Assembly: GCA_040772045.1 (NCBI GenBank)
Contig: JAXGYV010000001.1
Location: 270,081-334,080 of the forward strand
From: JAXGYV01 sp040772045
GTDB taxonomy: Bacteria > Actinomycetota > Thermoleophilia > UBA2241
Direction of reading: 5' to 3'
DNA: 64,000 nt
Positions within the stretch are counted from its first letter, which is position 1. The number at the start of each line of letters is the position of its first letter. Made by a program: the position numbers and the translations under genes. The notes under the pieces were generated by a model. It saw only the letters and a program-made list of their open reading frames with translations, did no database searches and was not told the origin of the DNA. Shown here one piece after another: positions 25,543 through 38,116 of this stretch.

Positions 25543-26190
25543 ATGCTCGGCGTAGACCTGCCCACACTGCTCATCTACACGTTCGTCCTGGTGATCGCCC
25601 TGCCGGCGCACGAGCTGGCACACGCCTGGGCGGCGGATGCCCTCGGCGACCCCACGCCGCGATCTCAGGGCCGCCTGAGCCTCAACCCGCTGGTGCACCT
25701 GGACCTCATGGGCTCACTGCTCCTGTTGTTCGCCGGCTTCGGCTGGGCCAAGCCAGTCCAGATAAACCCCGGAATACTGCGCCGGCGTTCGCCGGCGGCG
25801 CTCATGCTGGTCTCCGCCGCCGGTCCACTCACCAACGCCGCACTGGCGCTGGTCGCCGCCATCCCCTTCTGGTTTGGGTTCGCGAGCGAGGGGATCCCTC
25901 CGAGCGAGTCAATCCCCAGCCCCGAGGAGTTCCTGATCACCTTCGTGCTCATCAATCTCGTCTTGGCGCTCTTCAACCTCCTGCCCATCGCGCCACTCGA
26001 TGGCGAAGAGGTACTGTCGTTCTTCCTGCCGCCACGGGCTCGTGCCGCGCTGGCCGCCGTGAGTCCCTACGGGCCCTTCGTGCTCCTGGGACTCATCTTG
26101 CTCGGCCGCTTCGGCGAGTTCGATCCACTCGGCTGGTTGATCTTCAACCCCGCCAAGTGGCTGACGTTGCATCTCCTGGGCTGGGCATAG
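25543..26190 (+). CDS. Site-2-protease-like M50 metallopeptidase
   Basis: The zinc site HELAH (residues 23-27 in ALPAHELAHAWAAD) lies in the first membrane helix and the third ligand D153 in NLLPIAPLDGEE. About six membrane segments in 215 residues make this a minimal rhomboid-sized M50 peptidase without PDZ domain, the group seen in many Actinomycetota and Firmicutes. Substrates are unknown; S2P relatives cleave membrane-bound regulators. It follows the MFS gene by 61 bases. Confidence 0.87.
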   Translation: MLGVDLPTLLIYTFVLVIALPAHELAHAWAADALGDPTPRSQGRLSLNPLVHLDLMGSLLLLFAGFGWAKPVQINPGILRRRSPAALMLVSAAGPLTNAALALVAAIPFWFGFASEGIPPSESIPSPEEFLITFVLINLVLALFNLLPIAPLDGEEVLSFFLPPRARAALAAVSPYGPFVLLGLILLGRFGEFDPLGWLIFNPAKWLTLHLLGWA

Positions 26191-26289
26191 CCGTTCGCGG
26201 CTACCGCGAGCCAGCTGCCGAACGCCCTCCGCGGACGATCCCGCGCGGCCATTCCCTGCGCGGTGCCACTCACCGAGAGCCGACGTCCC

Positions 26290-27621
26290 TCAGTCGCCGA
26301 TGAACCCGTGTTCGCGCAGCACGTCGCGTAGCGTGGGGCTGCCGATCTCCTGGAGTTCGTAGCGCACACGAACCGTCGGCAGTTTGATGTCCACCACCCT
26401 GCGCAGATCGATGGGCGTGCCGATGACAACGGTGTCGGCGCCCGAGGCGTTGATGGTGGCCCCTAGATCTCTGAGCTGCTCCTCCGAGTAGCCCATGGCC
26501 GGCAGCAGCACGCCGATGCCGGGGTACTTCTCGAAGGTGGCTCTCAGCTCCCCCACCGCGAACGGCCGCGGATCGATGAGCTCGGCGGCGCCGAGCTGGC
26601 GTGCCGCCACCGTGCCGGCGCCGTACTTCATCTCGCCATGCGTGAGCGTGGGGCCATCCTCTACCACCAGCACCCGCTTGCCACGGACCAGTGCCGGCTC
26701 GTCCACGATGACCGGCGAGGCCCCCATGATGATCTGCGCCGCAGGATTCACCGAGCGTACCGCCGCGAGCTCGGCCTCTATGCCGGCGCGGTCCGCGCTG
26801 TCGATCTTGTTGATGACCACGGCGTCGGCCAGACGCAGGTTTACCTCGCCCGGGTAGTAGACAAGGCCATCGCCGGGCCGGTGCGGATCGGCGACGGTGA
26901 TGTAAAGGTCCGGCCGGTAGAAGCTGAAGTCGTTGTTGCCGCCGTCCCAAAGGATCACGTCGGCTTCCTGCTCCGCCTGGCGCAGGATCGCCTCGTAGTC
27001 CACTCCAGCGTAGATCACGTTGCCGGCGGCCACGTGCGGCTCGTACTCCTCCATCTCCTCGATGGTGCACTTGTGCTTGGCGAGGTCGTCGATGCTCGCG
27101 TACCGCTGTACGGCCTGCTGCGCGAGGTCTCCGTACGGCATGGGGTGCCGGATGCTCACCACCTTGTGACCCGCATCCCGCAGCAGGGCCTGGATCTTCC
27201 GGCTGGTCTGGCTCTTGCCCGCGCCGGTGCGCACCGCGCACACGGCGATCACCGGCTTGCTGCTCTTCACCATGGTGCACGCGGGTCCCAGCAGACGAAA
27301 ATCGGCGCCGAGAGCGTTGATCTGCGCGCTCTTGTGCATCACGTACTCGTAGGGAACGTCGGAGTACGCGAACACGACGTGCTGCACGCCGTACCGGCGG
27401 ATCAGATCGGCCAACTCGGACTCGTCGAAAATGGGGATGCCCTCGGGGTAGAGCCCGCCGGCGAGCGCGGATGGATACTCGCGGTTGGTGATGTACGGGA
27501 TCTGCGTGGCCGTAAACGCCACCACCTCGTAGTGCTCGTTGTCGCGGAAGTAGGTGTTGAAGTTGTGGAAGTCCCGCCCGGCGGCTCCCATGATCAGGAC
27601 TCTGGTGCGGCGGTTGGCCAT
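26290..27621 (-). CDS. CpgS-like cyclic 2,3-diphosphoglycerate synthetase family protein
   Basis: The 443-residue protein has an N-terminal nucleotide-binding-like part (RVLIMGAAGRDFHNFN) and a P-loop at about 128-138 (AVRTGAGKSQTSR), with NNDFSFYRPDLYITVADPHR and GEMKYGAGTVAA as in archaeal cyclic-2,3-diphosphoglycerate synthetase. In Methanothermus this enzyme makes a thermoprotectant; bacterial relatives are unproven, so the function here is family-level inference. It starts two bases after the racemase stop, so the two form an operon. Confidence 0.75.
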   Translation of the reverse strand: MANRRTRVLIMGAAGRDFHNFNTYFRDNEHYEVVAFTATQIPYITNREYPSALAGGLYPEGIPIFDESELADLIRRYGVQHVVFAYSDVPYEYVMHKSAQINALGADFRLLGPACTMVKSSKPVIAVCAVRTGAGKSQTSRKIQALLRDAGHKVVSIRHPMPYGDLAQQAVQRYASIDDLAKHKCTIEEMEEYEPHVAAGNVIYAGVDYEAILRQAEQEADVILWDGGNNDFSFYRPDLYITVADPHRPGDGLVYYPGEVNLRLADAVVINKIDSADRAGIEAELAAVRSVNPAAQIIMGASPVIVDEPALVRGKRVLVVEDGPTLTHGEMKYGAGTVAARQLGAAELIDPRPFAVGELRATFEKYPGIGVLLPAMGYSEEQLRDLGATINASGADTVVIGTPIDLRRVVDIKLPTVRVRYELQEIGSPTLRDVLREHGFIGD

Positions 27622-27623
27622 AC

Positions 27624-28769
27624 CTACTCCTTCTCTTCGTCTGCTCGCTCTTCCGCGCCCTCGCCCACGCCCGATTCCGGCAGAGACACGTGATCGTCGC
27701 GGCTGTGCACATACTCCTTATCCACGTACTCCGAGGTGAAGGCCTGCAGCAGCGCTGCGTACCCGAGGGTAAAGGAGAACCGGTCTCCAGGCTTCGGCGG
27801 AGGGTCTACCGCCTCCACATCAAGTATGAGGTGATCGCTCGAGGCACCCAGCACCTCCACACGGGGATCCAGCGGACGAACCTGCTCCGGCACCACGTCT
27901 TGCCGACCCAGAGGCAGGATGGCCCGCCGACGGAGTCCCCGGTCTGCAAACACAGGTACCGCACCCATCATGTCTTGCGCGGATACCCCGATGGGACGAG
28001 ACGGCTTCACCTGGCACTCGATCACCGGAGCCTCCAGCACGAACGCATCCAGGTGGAGCTCCGGCAGCAACGGCTCACGCGTGAGCGTATTGACGCCCAG
28101 CAAGAACGACTCGCCGATGCGCAGCGAGGTGATGCCCGGCGGCAGACCTCCCGCCAGTGCCAGCGGCAACGTCCCCGAGTTGCCGCCAGACACCACCAGC
28201 GGCCGGCCGAGGACGCGTTGTGCCTCGTCGGCCAAGGCCGCCACTTGGCCCAAGTTCTCCGGCGTGGGCATGATCGCGCCGAAGCAGGTGAGATTTACGC
28301 CCACGCCTTCCACGACGATGTGCGGCAGCGCGTCGGTCGCCGTCACGAAGCGCAGCAGCTCCGCCGGCAACACCCCCTCGCGCAGGTCGCCGACATCTAC
28401 CATGCAGACCACGCGATGCACCGCGCCGATCCGCGCCGCCGCCGCGGCCAGCGCCCGCACGGTGTCTAGCTCGGACTCCAGCGACACGTCCGCCAGCCTG
28501 ATCACCTCATCCGCCTGTTGCAACGTGGGCGAGCGCAGCAGCCAGAGCGGGGCTTGCACCCCGTGGTCGCGCAGCCGCGCCAAGTTCACCAGTCGCGGGT
28601 CACCCAAGGCGACCGCGCCCCCGGCGAGCGCGGCGCGAGCCACCGCCGGGCTGCCGCACGTCATCTTGGTCACCGCCAGAAGGTCAAGGCCCGGCAGCAG
28701 ACGCGCGAGCGTGCGGAAGTTCTCTTCGATCTTCTCTAGGTCGATACGGATGGTCGCCGTGCCGCTCAC
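27624..28769 (-). CDS. PLP-dependent alanine/ornithine racemase-family protein
   Basis: The N-terminal TIM-barrel of the alanine-racemase fold carries the PLP lysine in LDLLAVTKMTCG, and VVSGGNSGTLP and LRIGESFLLG match the Orr-type (ornithine racemase) subgroup. The start is the GTG at 28769, preceded by AGGAGG; an ATG nine codons upstream would include the ribosome-binding site itself. The C-terminal tail is acidic (about 25 residues, rich in Glu). Substrate specificity cannot be told from sequence. Cotranscribed with the CpgS-like gene. Confidence 0.8.
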   Translation of the reverse strand: MSGTATIRIDLEKIEENFRTLARLLPGLDLLAVTKMTCGSPAVARAALAGGAVALGDPRLVNLARLRDHGVQAPLWLLRSPTLQQADEVIRLADVSLESELDTVRALAAAAARIGAVHRVVCMVDVGDLREGVLPAELLRFVTATDALPHIVVEGVGVNLTCFGAIMPTPENLGQVAALADEAQRVLGRPLVVSGGNSGTLPLALAGGLPPGITSLRIGESFLLGVNTLTREPLLPELHLDAFVLEAPVIECQVKPSRPIGVSAQDMMGAVPVFADRGLRRRAILPLGRQDVVPEQVRPLDPRVEVLGASSDHLILDVEAVDPPPKPGDRFSFTLGYAALLQAFTSEYVDKEYVHSRDDHVSLPESGVGEGAEERADEEKE

Positions 28770-28797
28770 CGTCCCTCCTGCATACTTCTTATGCATT

Positions 28798-28826
28798 ACA
28801 GTATGTCATCGCCCAGTACGGCGCAA
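28798..28826 (-). promoter_or_regulatory. Promoter of the racemase-CpgS operon
   Basis: Minus-strand TTGCGC (28821-28826) and TACTGT (28798-28803) are spaced by 17 bases, with the predicted start about 22 bases before the GTG codon at 28769. Confidence 0.45.
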
Positions 28827-28952
28827 GTGGGTCCAGCCGGACAGGGCCCAGCCCTCCGTACCGAAAGCGCTGGCGGCCGTACGCCAACGTTCAATGGACC
28901 GCCGCCAGACAGGGCCTATCCTCGACATCCCCTGCGAGGTGGCCTGAGAAGA

Positions 28953-28984
28953 CGGGAAAAGAAAGGGCCGCCTGTACGGCGGCC
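28953..28984 (-). terminator. Rho-independent terminator of the ABC exporter operon
   Basis: On the minus strand GGCCGCC and GGCGGCC form a seven-pair stem with a five-base loop, followed by CTTTCTTTTCC, a T-rich tract. It lies about 160 bases after the last ABC gene. The remaining bases of the 28827-29142 gap show no gene. Confidence 0.7.
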
Positions 28985-29142
28985 TGGCGAGCCCGAAACG
29001 CAGCTTGTGCGTTGGGTCGCGCTCGCCTCTCATTTTGCCGCTCTCGGCGCACCATGGCAATACCCGGAAGGGTTCACGCGAAAGCCGATGTGTATCGCAT
29101 CGCGCCCACGGCGACGTGCTCATCGCCGCTAGCCACGGCGCC

Positions 29143-30363
29143 TCATCGCTGCTCGCCAACCCGGAACCGCCACACAGCCAGCCCGAGGAAGCCCGCAGCC
29201 CAGCCAGCCGCGACGCCGCATGCCGGCAGCACGTCGAGCACCCCCCAACCGCGCAAGCTGATGCCGCGGAAACCATCCAAGATCCACGCCGTGGGAAGGG
29301 CATGACCCACCGCGGAGAACGTGGGCCCTGTGATCTCGAGCGGAAACCACGCACCGGAGAGAGCCGACCAGCCCATTGAGAGAAGCACGGCCGCGGCGAT
29401 CAGAGCCTGCTCCGACTGGAAGAGCGTGGCCAGGAGCAGCCCCAGACAGGCCACCAACAACGAGAGCGAGACCATGACGAGGACGAGCGCTCCAGGGTCG
29501 TTGAAGTAGCCGACGCCGAACCCGAGAGCGCCGGCGACCACCAGCACGACCTGCTGTACGAAAGTCAACACGAACATGCCCACCGCCTTGCCGGTGATCA
29601 GCTCGAGGCGGCTGATGCACGTCGTGCGCAGGCGCGACAACGTCCCCGACTGCCGTTCCAGCATGAGCGCGCCCGCGGACGTGACCAGCCCGAATAGAAT
29701 GAAATTGACGATCATGCCCGGCGAAGTCTGATCGAAGCCGCTCGGAACCGCCAAGCTCCCTCCACCGGCCTCGACTGAACGCACCTCGATAGCTGAGCTG
29801 GGCAACCCCTCCAGACGATCCGCGACCACACTGGAGAGCCGCTCGGGCGTCAGCTCGCTCGACGACGGCCCGAGGGACGAGTCAACTCCTTTGAGCACCG
29901 CCGCCACACCCGCGATAGCGGCGCTCGTCGTTCGTCGCGCGGCGCCGATCTCCTCGACAGCTCGACGGATCTCGGCCACCGCGGACTGCCCCGCCGCCGA
30001 GCCGGCGTCGCGCACCACCGTGAGCTCGACCTCGCGCCCCGCATCCACGGCAGCGCCGAAGCCGGGCGGGATCACGAGGCCGGCTACCACGTGCTGATCG
30101 TCGACTTCAGCGTCTACCTCACCGGCGGCCTTGCTCCGCACCACGACCACCGTGCTCCGCCGCAGCTCGCGGACCAGCAGCCGCGACTGGGGCGAAGCAT
30201 CGCGATCGGCCACAGCGACCGGGTACCGCTCCTCCACACCCCCGATCACGACGCCGAGGAAGGCGGTAAAGGCAAGCGGCATGAGCACCATGAAGATGGC
30301 CGCCATGCGATCGCGGCTCGTCTGCAGCAGATCCTTGGCCACCACGGTCCACACGCGGCTCAT
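29143..30363 (-). CDS. ABC-2 type transporter permease
   Basis: Residues 1-30 include the conserved start VWTVVAKDLLQTSRDR and a first membrane helix; a large extracytoplasmic region follows (about 45-215), then five helices at the C-terminus with the ABC-2 block LERQSGTLSRLRTT and PTAWILDGFRGISL. It belongs to the YhgE/NatB-like drug or lipid exporter group. The start is the ATG at 30363, overlapping the preceding permease by four bases; upstream in-frame codons are inside that gene. Confidence 0.85.
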   Translation of the reverse strand: MSRVWTVVAKDLLQTSRDRMAAIFMVLMPLAFTAFLGVVIGGVEERYPVAVADRDASPQSRLLVRELRRSTVVVVRSKAAGEVDAEVDDQHVVAGLVIPPGFGAAVDAGREVELTVVRDAGSAAGQSAVAEIRRAVEEIGAARRTTSAAIAGVAAVLKGVDSSLGPSSSELTPERLSSVVADRLEGLPSSAIEVRSVEAGGGSLAVPSGFDQTSPGMIVNFILFGLVTSAGALMLERQSGTLSRLRTTCISRLELITGKAVGMFVLTFVQQVVLVVAGALGFGVGYFNDPGALVLVMVSLSLLVACLGLLLATLFQSEQALIAAAVLLSMGWSALSGAWFPLEITGPTFSAVGHALPTAWILDGFRGISLRGWGVLDVLPACGVAAGWAAGFLGLAVWRFRVGEQR

Positions 30364-31619
30364 GCGAACCTCCGCCGCAAGACGACCGCCGCGGCGGCGA
30401 AGAACACCGCGGCGAACCCGAGCGCCACGAGTACCGGGAGGAGCACATCCGCCACCCCGCCACCGCGCATGGCCGCGTCCCACCCCTCCAGAATCCAGCC
30501 GTTCGGCGTGATGCGCCGCAACACCCCGGCCACACCTCCCAGCGTCGCTCCACCGCCGATGAAGTTGCCCCCGATCAGTGCGAGCAGCAAGAAGATACCG
30601 GAGCCGATGGCTCCCTGCTGAGCCAGCGTGCGGGCCAGCGACCCGATGACCATCGCCAAGCCGCTGGCGACCAAACAGCCGACGATGGTCAGCAGCACGA
30701 CCGACGCGGGGCCGCCCCAGGCGATGCCGAACAGCAGCCAGCCGGCGAGCAACAGCACGCAGGACTGCACCAGCACGGTCACGAACGACACCAGCAGTTT
30801 GCCACCGAGGACGCCGGCCCGCCGGCCGGGCGTGGTGAACAGGCGCGCCAGCGTCCCCTCCTGCTCTTCTAGCAGAATGGTGCGCGCGGCGTTGGCCGCG
30901 CCGAAGAACAAGAAGAGGACCATCTGACCCGCCAGCACCTGGCCCGCGACGCCGGGATCTTCGCTAGCCGCCGCGCCGGACAGCCGTGGAGCGCGTTCGT
31001 CCAGCGCAACGGTCGCCCCACGAGCCGAGGCCGCAAGGGAGGCCGCCGCAGTCGCCGCCGCGGCCTCGGCTAGCCTCGCCGGGTCGTCGACGGCCGGCCG
31101 CGCCTCCCGCACCACCTCAGCAGCCACGGTGGCAGCTCGTCGCGCATCGTCCAACGTCCGCACCATGTTCTCGACCACCCCGGTCACCACACCGGCTCCG
31201 ATCTGGCTCGCCGGGTCCCGGTAGATCTCGACGGCCGCGCTCCCCCTGACGCTCCGCGCGGCCGCGCTAAACCCCTCGGGGACGATGACGGCCACGGTAG
31301 CTTCGCCATCGTCAACTAATCGCCGCGCACGGTCTGCTGTCGCCACCATGCGAGCATCGAGCAGCGACGCGGTTTGGGGCCCGGTGAGGACACCCGCCAA
31401 GACGCTGGCCGCCGAGAGCGCGGGGGCGCCGCCCCCAGTCTTGTCGAGATTAACCACCGCGATCTTCACGGGGTCGAGGTGGAAGCCACTCTGGCCACCG
31501 AACGCCAGCCCTAGAAGCGACGCCAGCGCCAGCGGCACAGCGATCATCAACGCCACGGCGCTCGGCTGACGGTAAATGGAGCGCAGATCCTTCCAGACTA
31601 TGGCGAGCACGCGCCGCAT
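30360..31619 (-). CDS. ABC-2 type transporter permease
   Basis: This is a 419-residue paralogue of the next gene with the same layout: VWKDLRSIYRQPSAV at the start, one helix, a long external region with an Ala-rich helical stretch (about 160-230), then five helices (LLEEQEGTLARLFTTP, ITPNGWILEGWDAAM). Together the two permeases and the ATPase form a heterodimeric exporter of unknown substrate. Confidence 0.85.
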   Translation of the reverse strand: MRRVLAIVWKDLRSIYRQPSAVALMIAVPLALASLLGLAFGGQSGFHLDPVKIAVVNLDKTGGGAPALSAASVLAGVLTGPQTASLLDARMVATADRARRLVDDGEATVAVIVPEGFSAAARSVRGSAAVEIYRDPASQIGAGVVTGVVENMVRTLDDARRAATVAAEVVREARPAVDDPARLAEAAAATAAASLAASARGATVALDERAPRLSGAAASEDPGVAGQVLAGQMVLFLFFGAANAARTILLEEQEGTLARLFTTPGRRAGVLGGKLLVSFVTVLVQSCVLLLAGWLLFGIAWGGPASVVLLTIVGCLVASGLAMVIGSLARTLAQQGAIGSGIFLLLALIGGNFIGGGATLGGVAGVLRRITPNGWILEGWDAAMRGGGVADVLLPVLVALGFAAVFFAAAAVVLRRRFA

Positions 31620-31686
31620 CTTCTGGCTCTCCGCTATACCCGCGCCAGAAAGCGACCGCAGTACGCGTCCATCGGCTCCCTCGCCC

Positions 31687-32637
31687 TCAGTCGCGCAACG
31701 CGCGCCCTGTGAGGTGTAAGAACACGGTCTCCAGATTGGGCTCGACCACGTTCACCGAAGTGATCCTCGCCTCGCAGGCCGCGGCGGCCTCGAACAAGCG
31801 CGGCAATGCCTGGTTTGCATCTTCAACCAGCAACGTGACGCGCATCTCGTCCTCGTCTACGGTAACACCTCCTACATCGGCAAGGCCGCTCCAGCGTTCC
31901 TTGACACGGTCGAGGTGCTTGTCGACACCCAGCTCGACCTCGGTACGCTCCCCGACCAACTGGACGAGCTGCTCGTGCGTACCCATGGCGACGAGCTTGC
32001 CGTGGTCGATGATGCCGATGCGATCGCTGAGCTCCTGCGCCTCCGCCATGTAGTGCGTGGTGTAGAGGATCGTCATGCCTCGAGCGCGGAGGTCGAGGAT
32101 GCCGTCGAGGATCGCCCGCCTACTCTGCGGGTCGATACCTACCGTCGGCTCGTCCAAATACAGCAGACGCGGCGTGTGCAGCAGCGCCACGCCGAGGTTC
32201 ACCCGCCGCTTCATGCCGCCCGACAGCTTGTCGATCCGATCGTTCTGGCGGTCTACGAGAGCGATGAGCTCAAGCACCTCGTCGACCCGGCGCCGCAGGT
32301 CGGCGCCGGCCAGACCGTACATGGTGCCCCAGAACCGCAGGTTCTCGCGCGCGCTCATGTCGCCGTAGAGAGCGATGTCTTGCGGAACCACACCGATGGT
32401 CTCTCTGACCGCCTGCGCCTCGTGGATGATCGAATGGCCTTCGATGGTGGCGTCGCCGGCGGTTGGGCGCAGCAGGCAGGAGAGCAGCGAGAGGGTCGTG
32501 CTCTTCCCCGCGCCGTTGGGACCCAGAAGGCTGAAGATCTCGCCGCGTTCGATAGTGAAGGAGACGCGGTCTACGGCGAGCACGCCTTTGGGTGGGTTGT
32601 ACTGCTTGGTGAGATCTCTGACTTCGACGATGCTCAC
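31687..32637 (-). CDS. ABC transporter ATP-binding protein
   Basis: Walker A (GPNGAGKS, about residues 39-46), Q-loop VPQDIALY, signature LSGGMKRR, Walker B LLYLDEPTVGID and the switch histidine TTHYM are all present, with the 80-residue C-terminal extension typical of DrrA/NatA exporters. I start at the GTG at 32637 behind GGGGAGGGGG; a GTG 14 codons earlier lacks such a site. It leads the three-gene exporter operon. Confidence 0.92.
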   Translation of the reverse strand: MSIVEVRDLTKQYNPPKGVLAVDRVSFTIERGEIFSLLGPNGAGKSTTLSLLSCLLRPTAGDATIEGHSIIHEAQAVRETIGVVPQDIALYGDMSARENLRFWGTMYGLAGADLRRRVDEVLELIALVDRQNDRIDKLSGGMKRRVNLGVALLHTPRLLYLDEPTVGIDPQSRRAILDGILDLRARGMTILYTTHYMAEAQELSDRIGIIDHGKLVAMGTHEQLVQLVGERTEVELGVDKHLDRVKERWSGLADVGGVTVDEDEMRVTLLVEDANQALPRLFEAAAACEARITSVNVVEPNLETVFLHLTGRALRD

Positions 32638-32787
32638 GCCCCCCTCCCCTGAGTGATGCATCTCGTCCGAATATTCCACTGCCCCACCTCGCCGCGACTA
32701 TATCAGCCTGCCAGCGCCGCGTATGCACCGATGCAAGAGGTTTCTATATGATGCAGCGGATTGTCAGTTGAGGAGCGAGGAGCATCC
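32638..32787. promoter_or_regulatory. Divergent promoter region between the ABC operon and carB
   Basis: The 150 bases between the two divergent start codons contain -10-like TATAGT on the minus strand (32697-32702) and TATATG on the plus strand (about 32752-32757). Neither has a good -35 box at the right spacing. No carbamoyl-phosphate or pyrimidine leader structure was recognised. Confidence 0.35.
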
Positions 32788-35988
<3,201 letters not shown>

Positions 35989-36017
35989 CCGTCCGACGGC
36001 GACACGAGGAGGCAGCG

Positions 36018-36782
36018 ATGCAGCCAGTGAGAATCATCCCCTGTCTGGACATGAAGGACGGCCGCGTAGTCAAGGGCGTGCACTTCGTCAATCTCCGCGA
36101 CGCGGGCGACCCTGTGGAGAACGCTCGCTTCTACCAGGAAGAGGGCGCCGACGAACTGGCTATGCTCGACATCGCGGCTACCGTAGAGGGCCGCAAGACT
36201 CGTCTTGAATGGGCCCGCAAGGTAGCCGCCGTCCTCACCGTGCCGCTCACCGTCGGCGGCGGCGTCTCTTCCCTCGACGACATGGAGGCGCTCTTCGCGG
36301 CAGGCGTCGGCAAAGTCTCCATGAACAGCGCCGTGGTGAAGCGGCCGGAGCTCCTCGCCGAGGGCGTCGCGGCTTTCGGCTCAGACCGCATGGTGGTCGC
36401 CATCGACGGCCGTCGCAATCAGGCTATGCCCTCGGGCTTCGAAGTGGTGGTCAGCGGCGGCCAGCGCGGCACCGGTCTCGACTGCGTCGCATGGGCCAAG
36501 CGCTGCGAAGAGCTCGGCGCGGGTCAGATCCTGCCGACGAGCATGGATGGCGACGGTACGCTCGCCGGCTACGACATCCCCTTTACCAAAGCCATCGCCG
36601 CGGCCGTCTCGCTCCCCGTGATCGCCTCGGGCGGAGCGGGTACACTCGAGCACTTCTTCGAGGCCGTAGAGCAGGCCGGCGTGGCCGCGCTGCTCGCGGC
36701 CTCCGTATTCCACTTCCGTACCTTGAAGATCCGCCAGGTCAAGGAGTACTTGGCCGCGCGCGGCGTACCGGTAGTCCTGTAG
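36018..36782 (+). CDS. hisF: Imidazole glycerol phosphate synthase subunit HisF
   Basis: HisF is the cyclase half of IGP synthase in histidine synthesis. The catalytic aspartates are in IIPCLDMKDGRVVKG (D11) and SMDGDGTLAGYD; the barrel ends with VIASGGAGTLEHF. The ATG at 36018 has a GAGGAGG site. Other his genes are not in view, and hisF follows carB by 29 bases, an unusual pairing that may still be cotranscribed. Confidence 0.96.
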   Translation: MQPVRIIPCLDMKDGRVVKGVHFVNLRDAGDPVENARFYQEEGADELAMLDIAATVEGRKTRLEWARKVAAVLTVPLTVGGGVSSLDDMEALFAAGVGKVSMNSAVVKRPELLAEGVAAFGSDRMVVAIDGRRNQAMPSGFEVVVSGGQRGTGLDCVAWAKRCEELGAGQILPTSMDGDGTLAGYDIPFTKAIAAAVSLPVIASGGAGTLEHFFEAVEQAGVAALLAASVFHFRTLKIRQVKEYLAARGVPVVL

Positions 36783-36812
36783 CCGCGCGCGGCGCGGCGG
36801 CGCGACGATGCT

Positions 36813-37745
36813 CTACGCGACGTCGCGACGTCGCAACCAGCTCGCGGCGGCCATGCTCGCACGCGCACCCTCGCCGGCGGCGATGATGATCTGCTTGCCG
36901 TAGTCGTCGGTCACATCGCCGGCGGCGAAGATCCCGGGCTGGCTCGTCATGTTGTCGCGCGCCACTACGATCTCCCCGCGCTCGTTCGTCTGTACGATGC
37001 CGCCGGTGAACTCGTCCGGAGGGATGAATCCGCGCTCGATGAACACCGCGGCGACTGCTCGCCGCTCCTCCGTTTGCGCCGCGTCCCGCAGCAGCACCGC
37101 CTCGACGGTATCGGCGCCTTCGATGGCGACCACGTTCCAGCCGATGTGTTGTTCGATGCGCGGATCCGCCTCGAGCTTGCGCAGCAACTCCTCCGGCGCC
37201 CGCAGCGGCCGCTGACTCACGAGCGTCACCTGGCATTCAAGGCGTGAGAGCTGCAGCGCCGCCTCGGCGGCGGCTTCGCCGGGCCCCACGACAGCCACGG
37301 GATGGCCGCGGAAGAACGCACCGTCACAGGTCGCGCAGAAGGAGACACCGCGGCCCACCAGCTCCTTCTCCCCCGGCACCGCCAACCGTGCGGCCGCCCT
37401 GCCGCTGGCGATGATCACGGCACGAGCCTGGAGGCTCGTGCCCTCCTGTGTAAAGACCTCGAACAGGTCGCCGCTCGGGACAACCGCGTTCACGTACTCG
37501 CCCTCGTAGCAGTCGACGGGGAAGCGGCGTACGTGCTCGCGAAACTGGCGTACCAGCTCGCTCCCGGCGATCAGCTGAAAGCCGAGGTAGTTCTCCACCT
37601 TGCTCGCCCACTGCGCTTGTCCGCCAACCTCCCCGGCAACTACCGCGGTGGACAGCGCGAGTCGAGCCGCGTAGACAGCCGCGGTGAGCCCGGCTGGGCC
37701 ACCGCCGATGATGAGCACATCGTAGGGTCCTTCGTGTGTCCTCAC
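36813..37745 (-). CDS. trxB: Thioredoxin reductase-like flavoprotein
   Basis: FAD- and NAD(P)H-binding motifs are at the start (VLIIGGGPAGLTAAVYAARL) and middle (VAVVGPGEAAAEAALQL, where the usual GxGxxA reads GPGEAA); the redox pair C137/C140 is in SFCATCDGAFF and the C-terminal FAD motif reads GIFAAGDVTD. The start is the GTG at 37745. The modified second Rossmann motif suggests that NADPH preference should not be assumed; a ferredoxin- or NADH-linked reductase is possible. Confidence 0.88.
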   Translation of the reverse strand: MRTHEGPYDVLIIGGGPAGLTAAVYAARLALSTAVVAGEVGGQAQWASKVENYLGFQLIAGSELVRQFREHVRRFPVDCYEGEYVNAVVPSGDLFEVFTQEGTSLQARAVIIASGRAAARLAVPGEKELVGRGVSFCATCDGAFFRGHPVAVVGPGEAAAEAALQLSRLECQVTLVSQRPLRAPEELLRKLEADPRIEQHIGWNVVAIEGADTVEAVLLRDAAQTEERRAVAAVFIERGFIPPDEFTGGIVQTNERGEIVVARDNMTSQPGIFAAGDVTDDYGKQIIIAAGEGARASMAAASWLRRRDVA

Positions 37746-38116
37746 GTTCGTCTCGCCCCTTCCGAATGGCGCGCACAGACAGTCCACGTGCGCCGCGCAC
37801 GCCCACGTCCCCGCCTCGGAATGCTCAGCTCGCAACCGCGTCCGCAGGGACGGATCGATCTCCTTACGCGACTCCCTATACCCAGCGGTGCCGCCCTCCG
37901 CACACCGCTGCCGTCAACCAGCTTCGCGCGCGAGGGCCGAAACTCCGAGATGCCCGCGAGGAGAAAACTAGACAGAGGCTGCAGGGACTGCCTCGCGTTC
38001 TTGACGAGAGACGAGATGGAGCCCGACCGTGGGATCCCCAACGCCGCATGCTTCTCTGTGCGAAATACCACCCGTAGAATCCAAGACGTACGCCAAAGCT
38101 CTCGGAGAGGAGTAGC
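37746..38116. other. Intergenic region between trxB and the ABM-like gene
   Basis: This 371-base gap between divergent genes has no convincing coding frame. A plus-strand -10-like TAGAAT (38075-38080) with TTCTCT 17 bases before it could serve the gene at 38117, which has a GGAGAGGAG ribosome-binding site. Nothing else is recognised. Confidence 0.4.

Noticed and set aside
26191..26289. A terminator hairpin between the M50 peptidase and the CpgS-like gene
   Set aside because: The GC-rich repeats there (GCGCGG and CCGCGC) are too imperfect, and no T-tract follows on either strand.
37742..38071. A 109-codon frame in the trxB upstream region
   Set aside because: No ribosome-binding site, no family resemblance, and it overlaps the trxB start; treated as non-coding.
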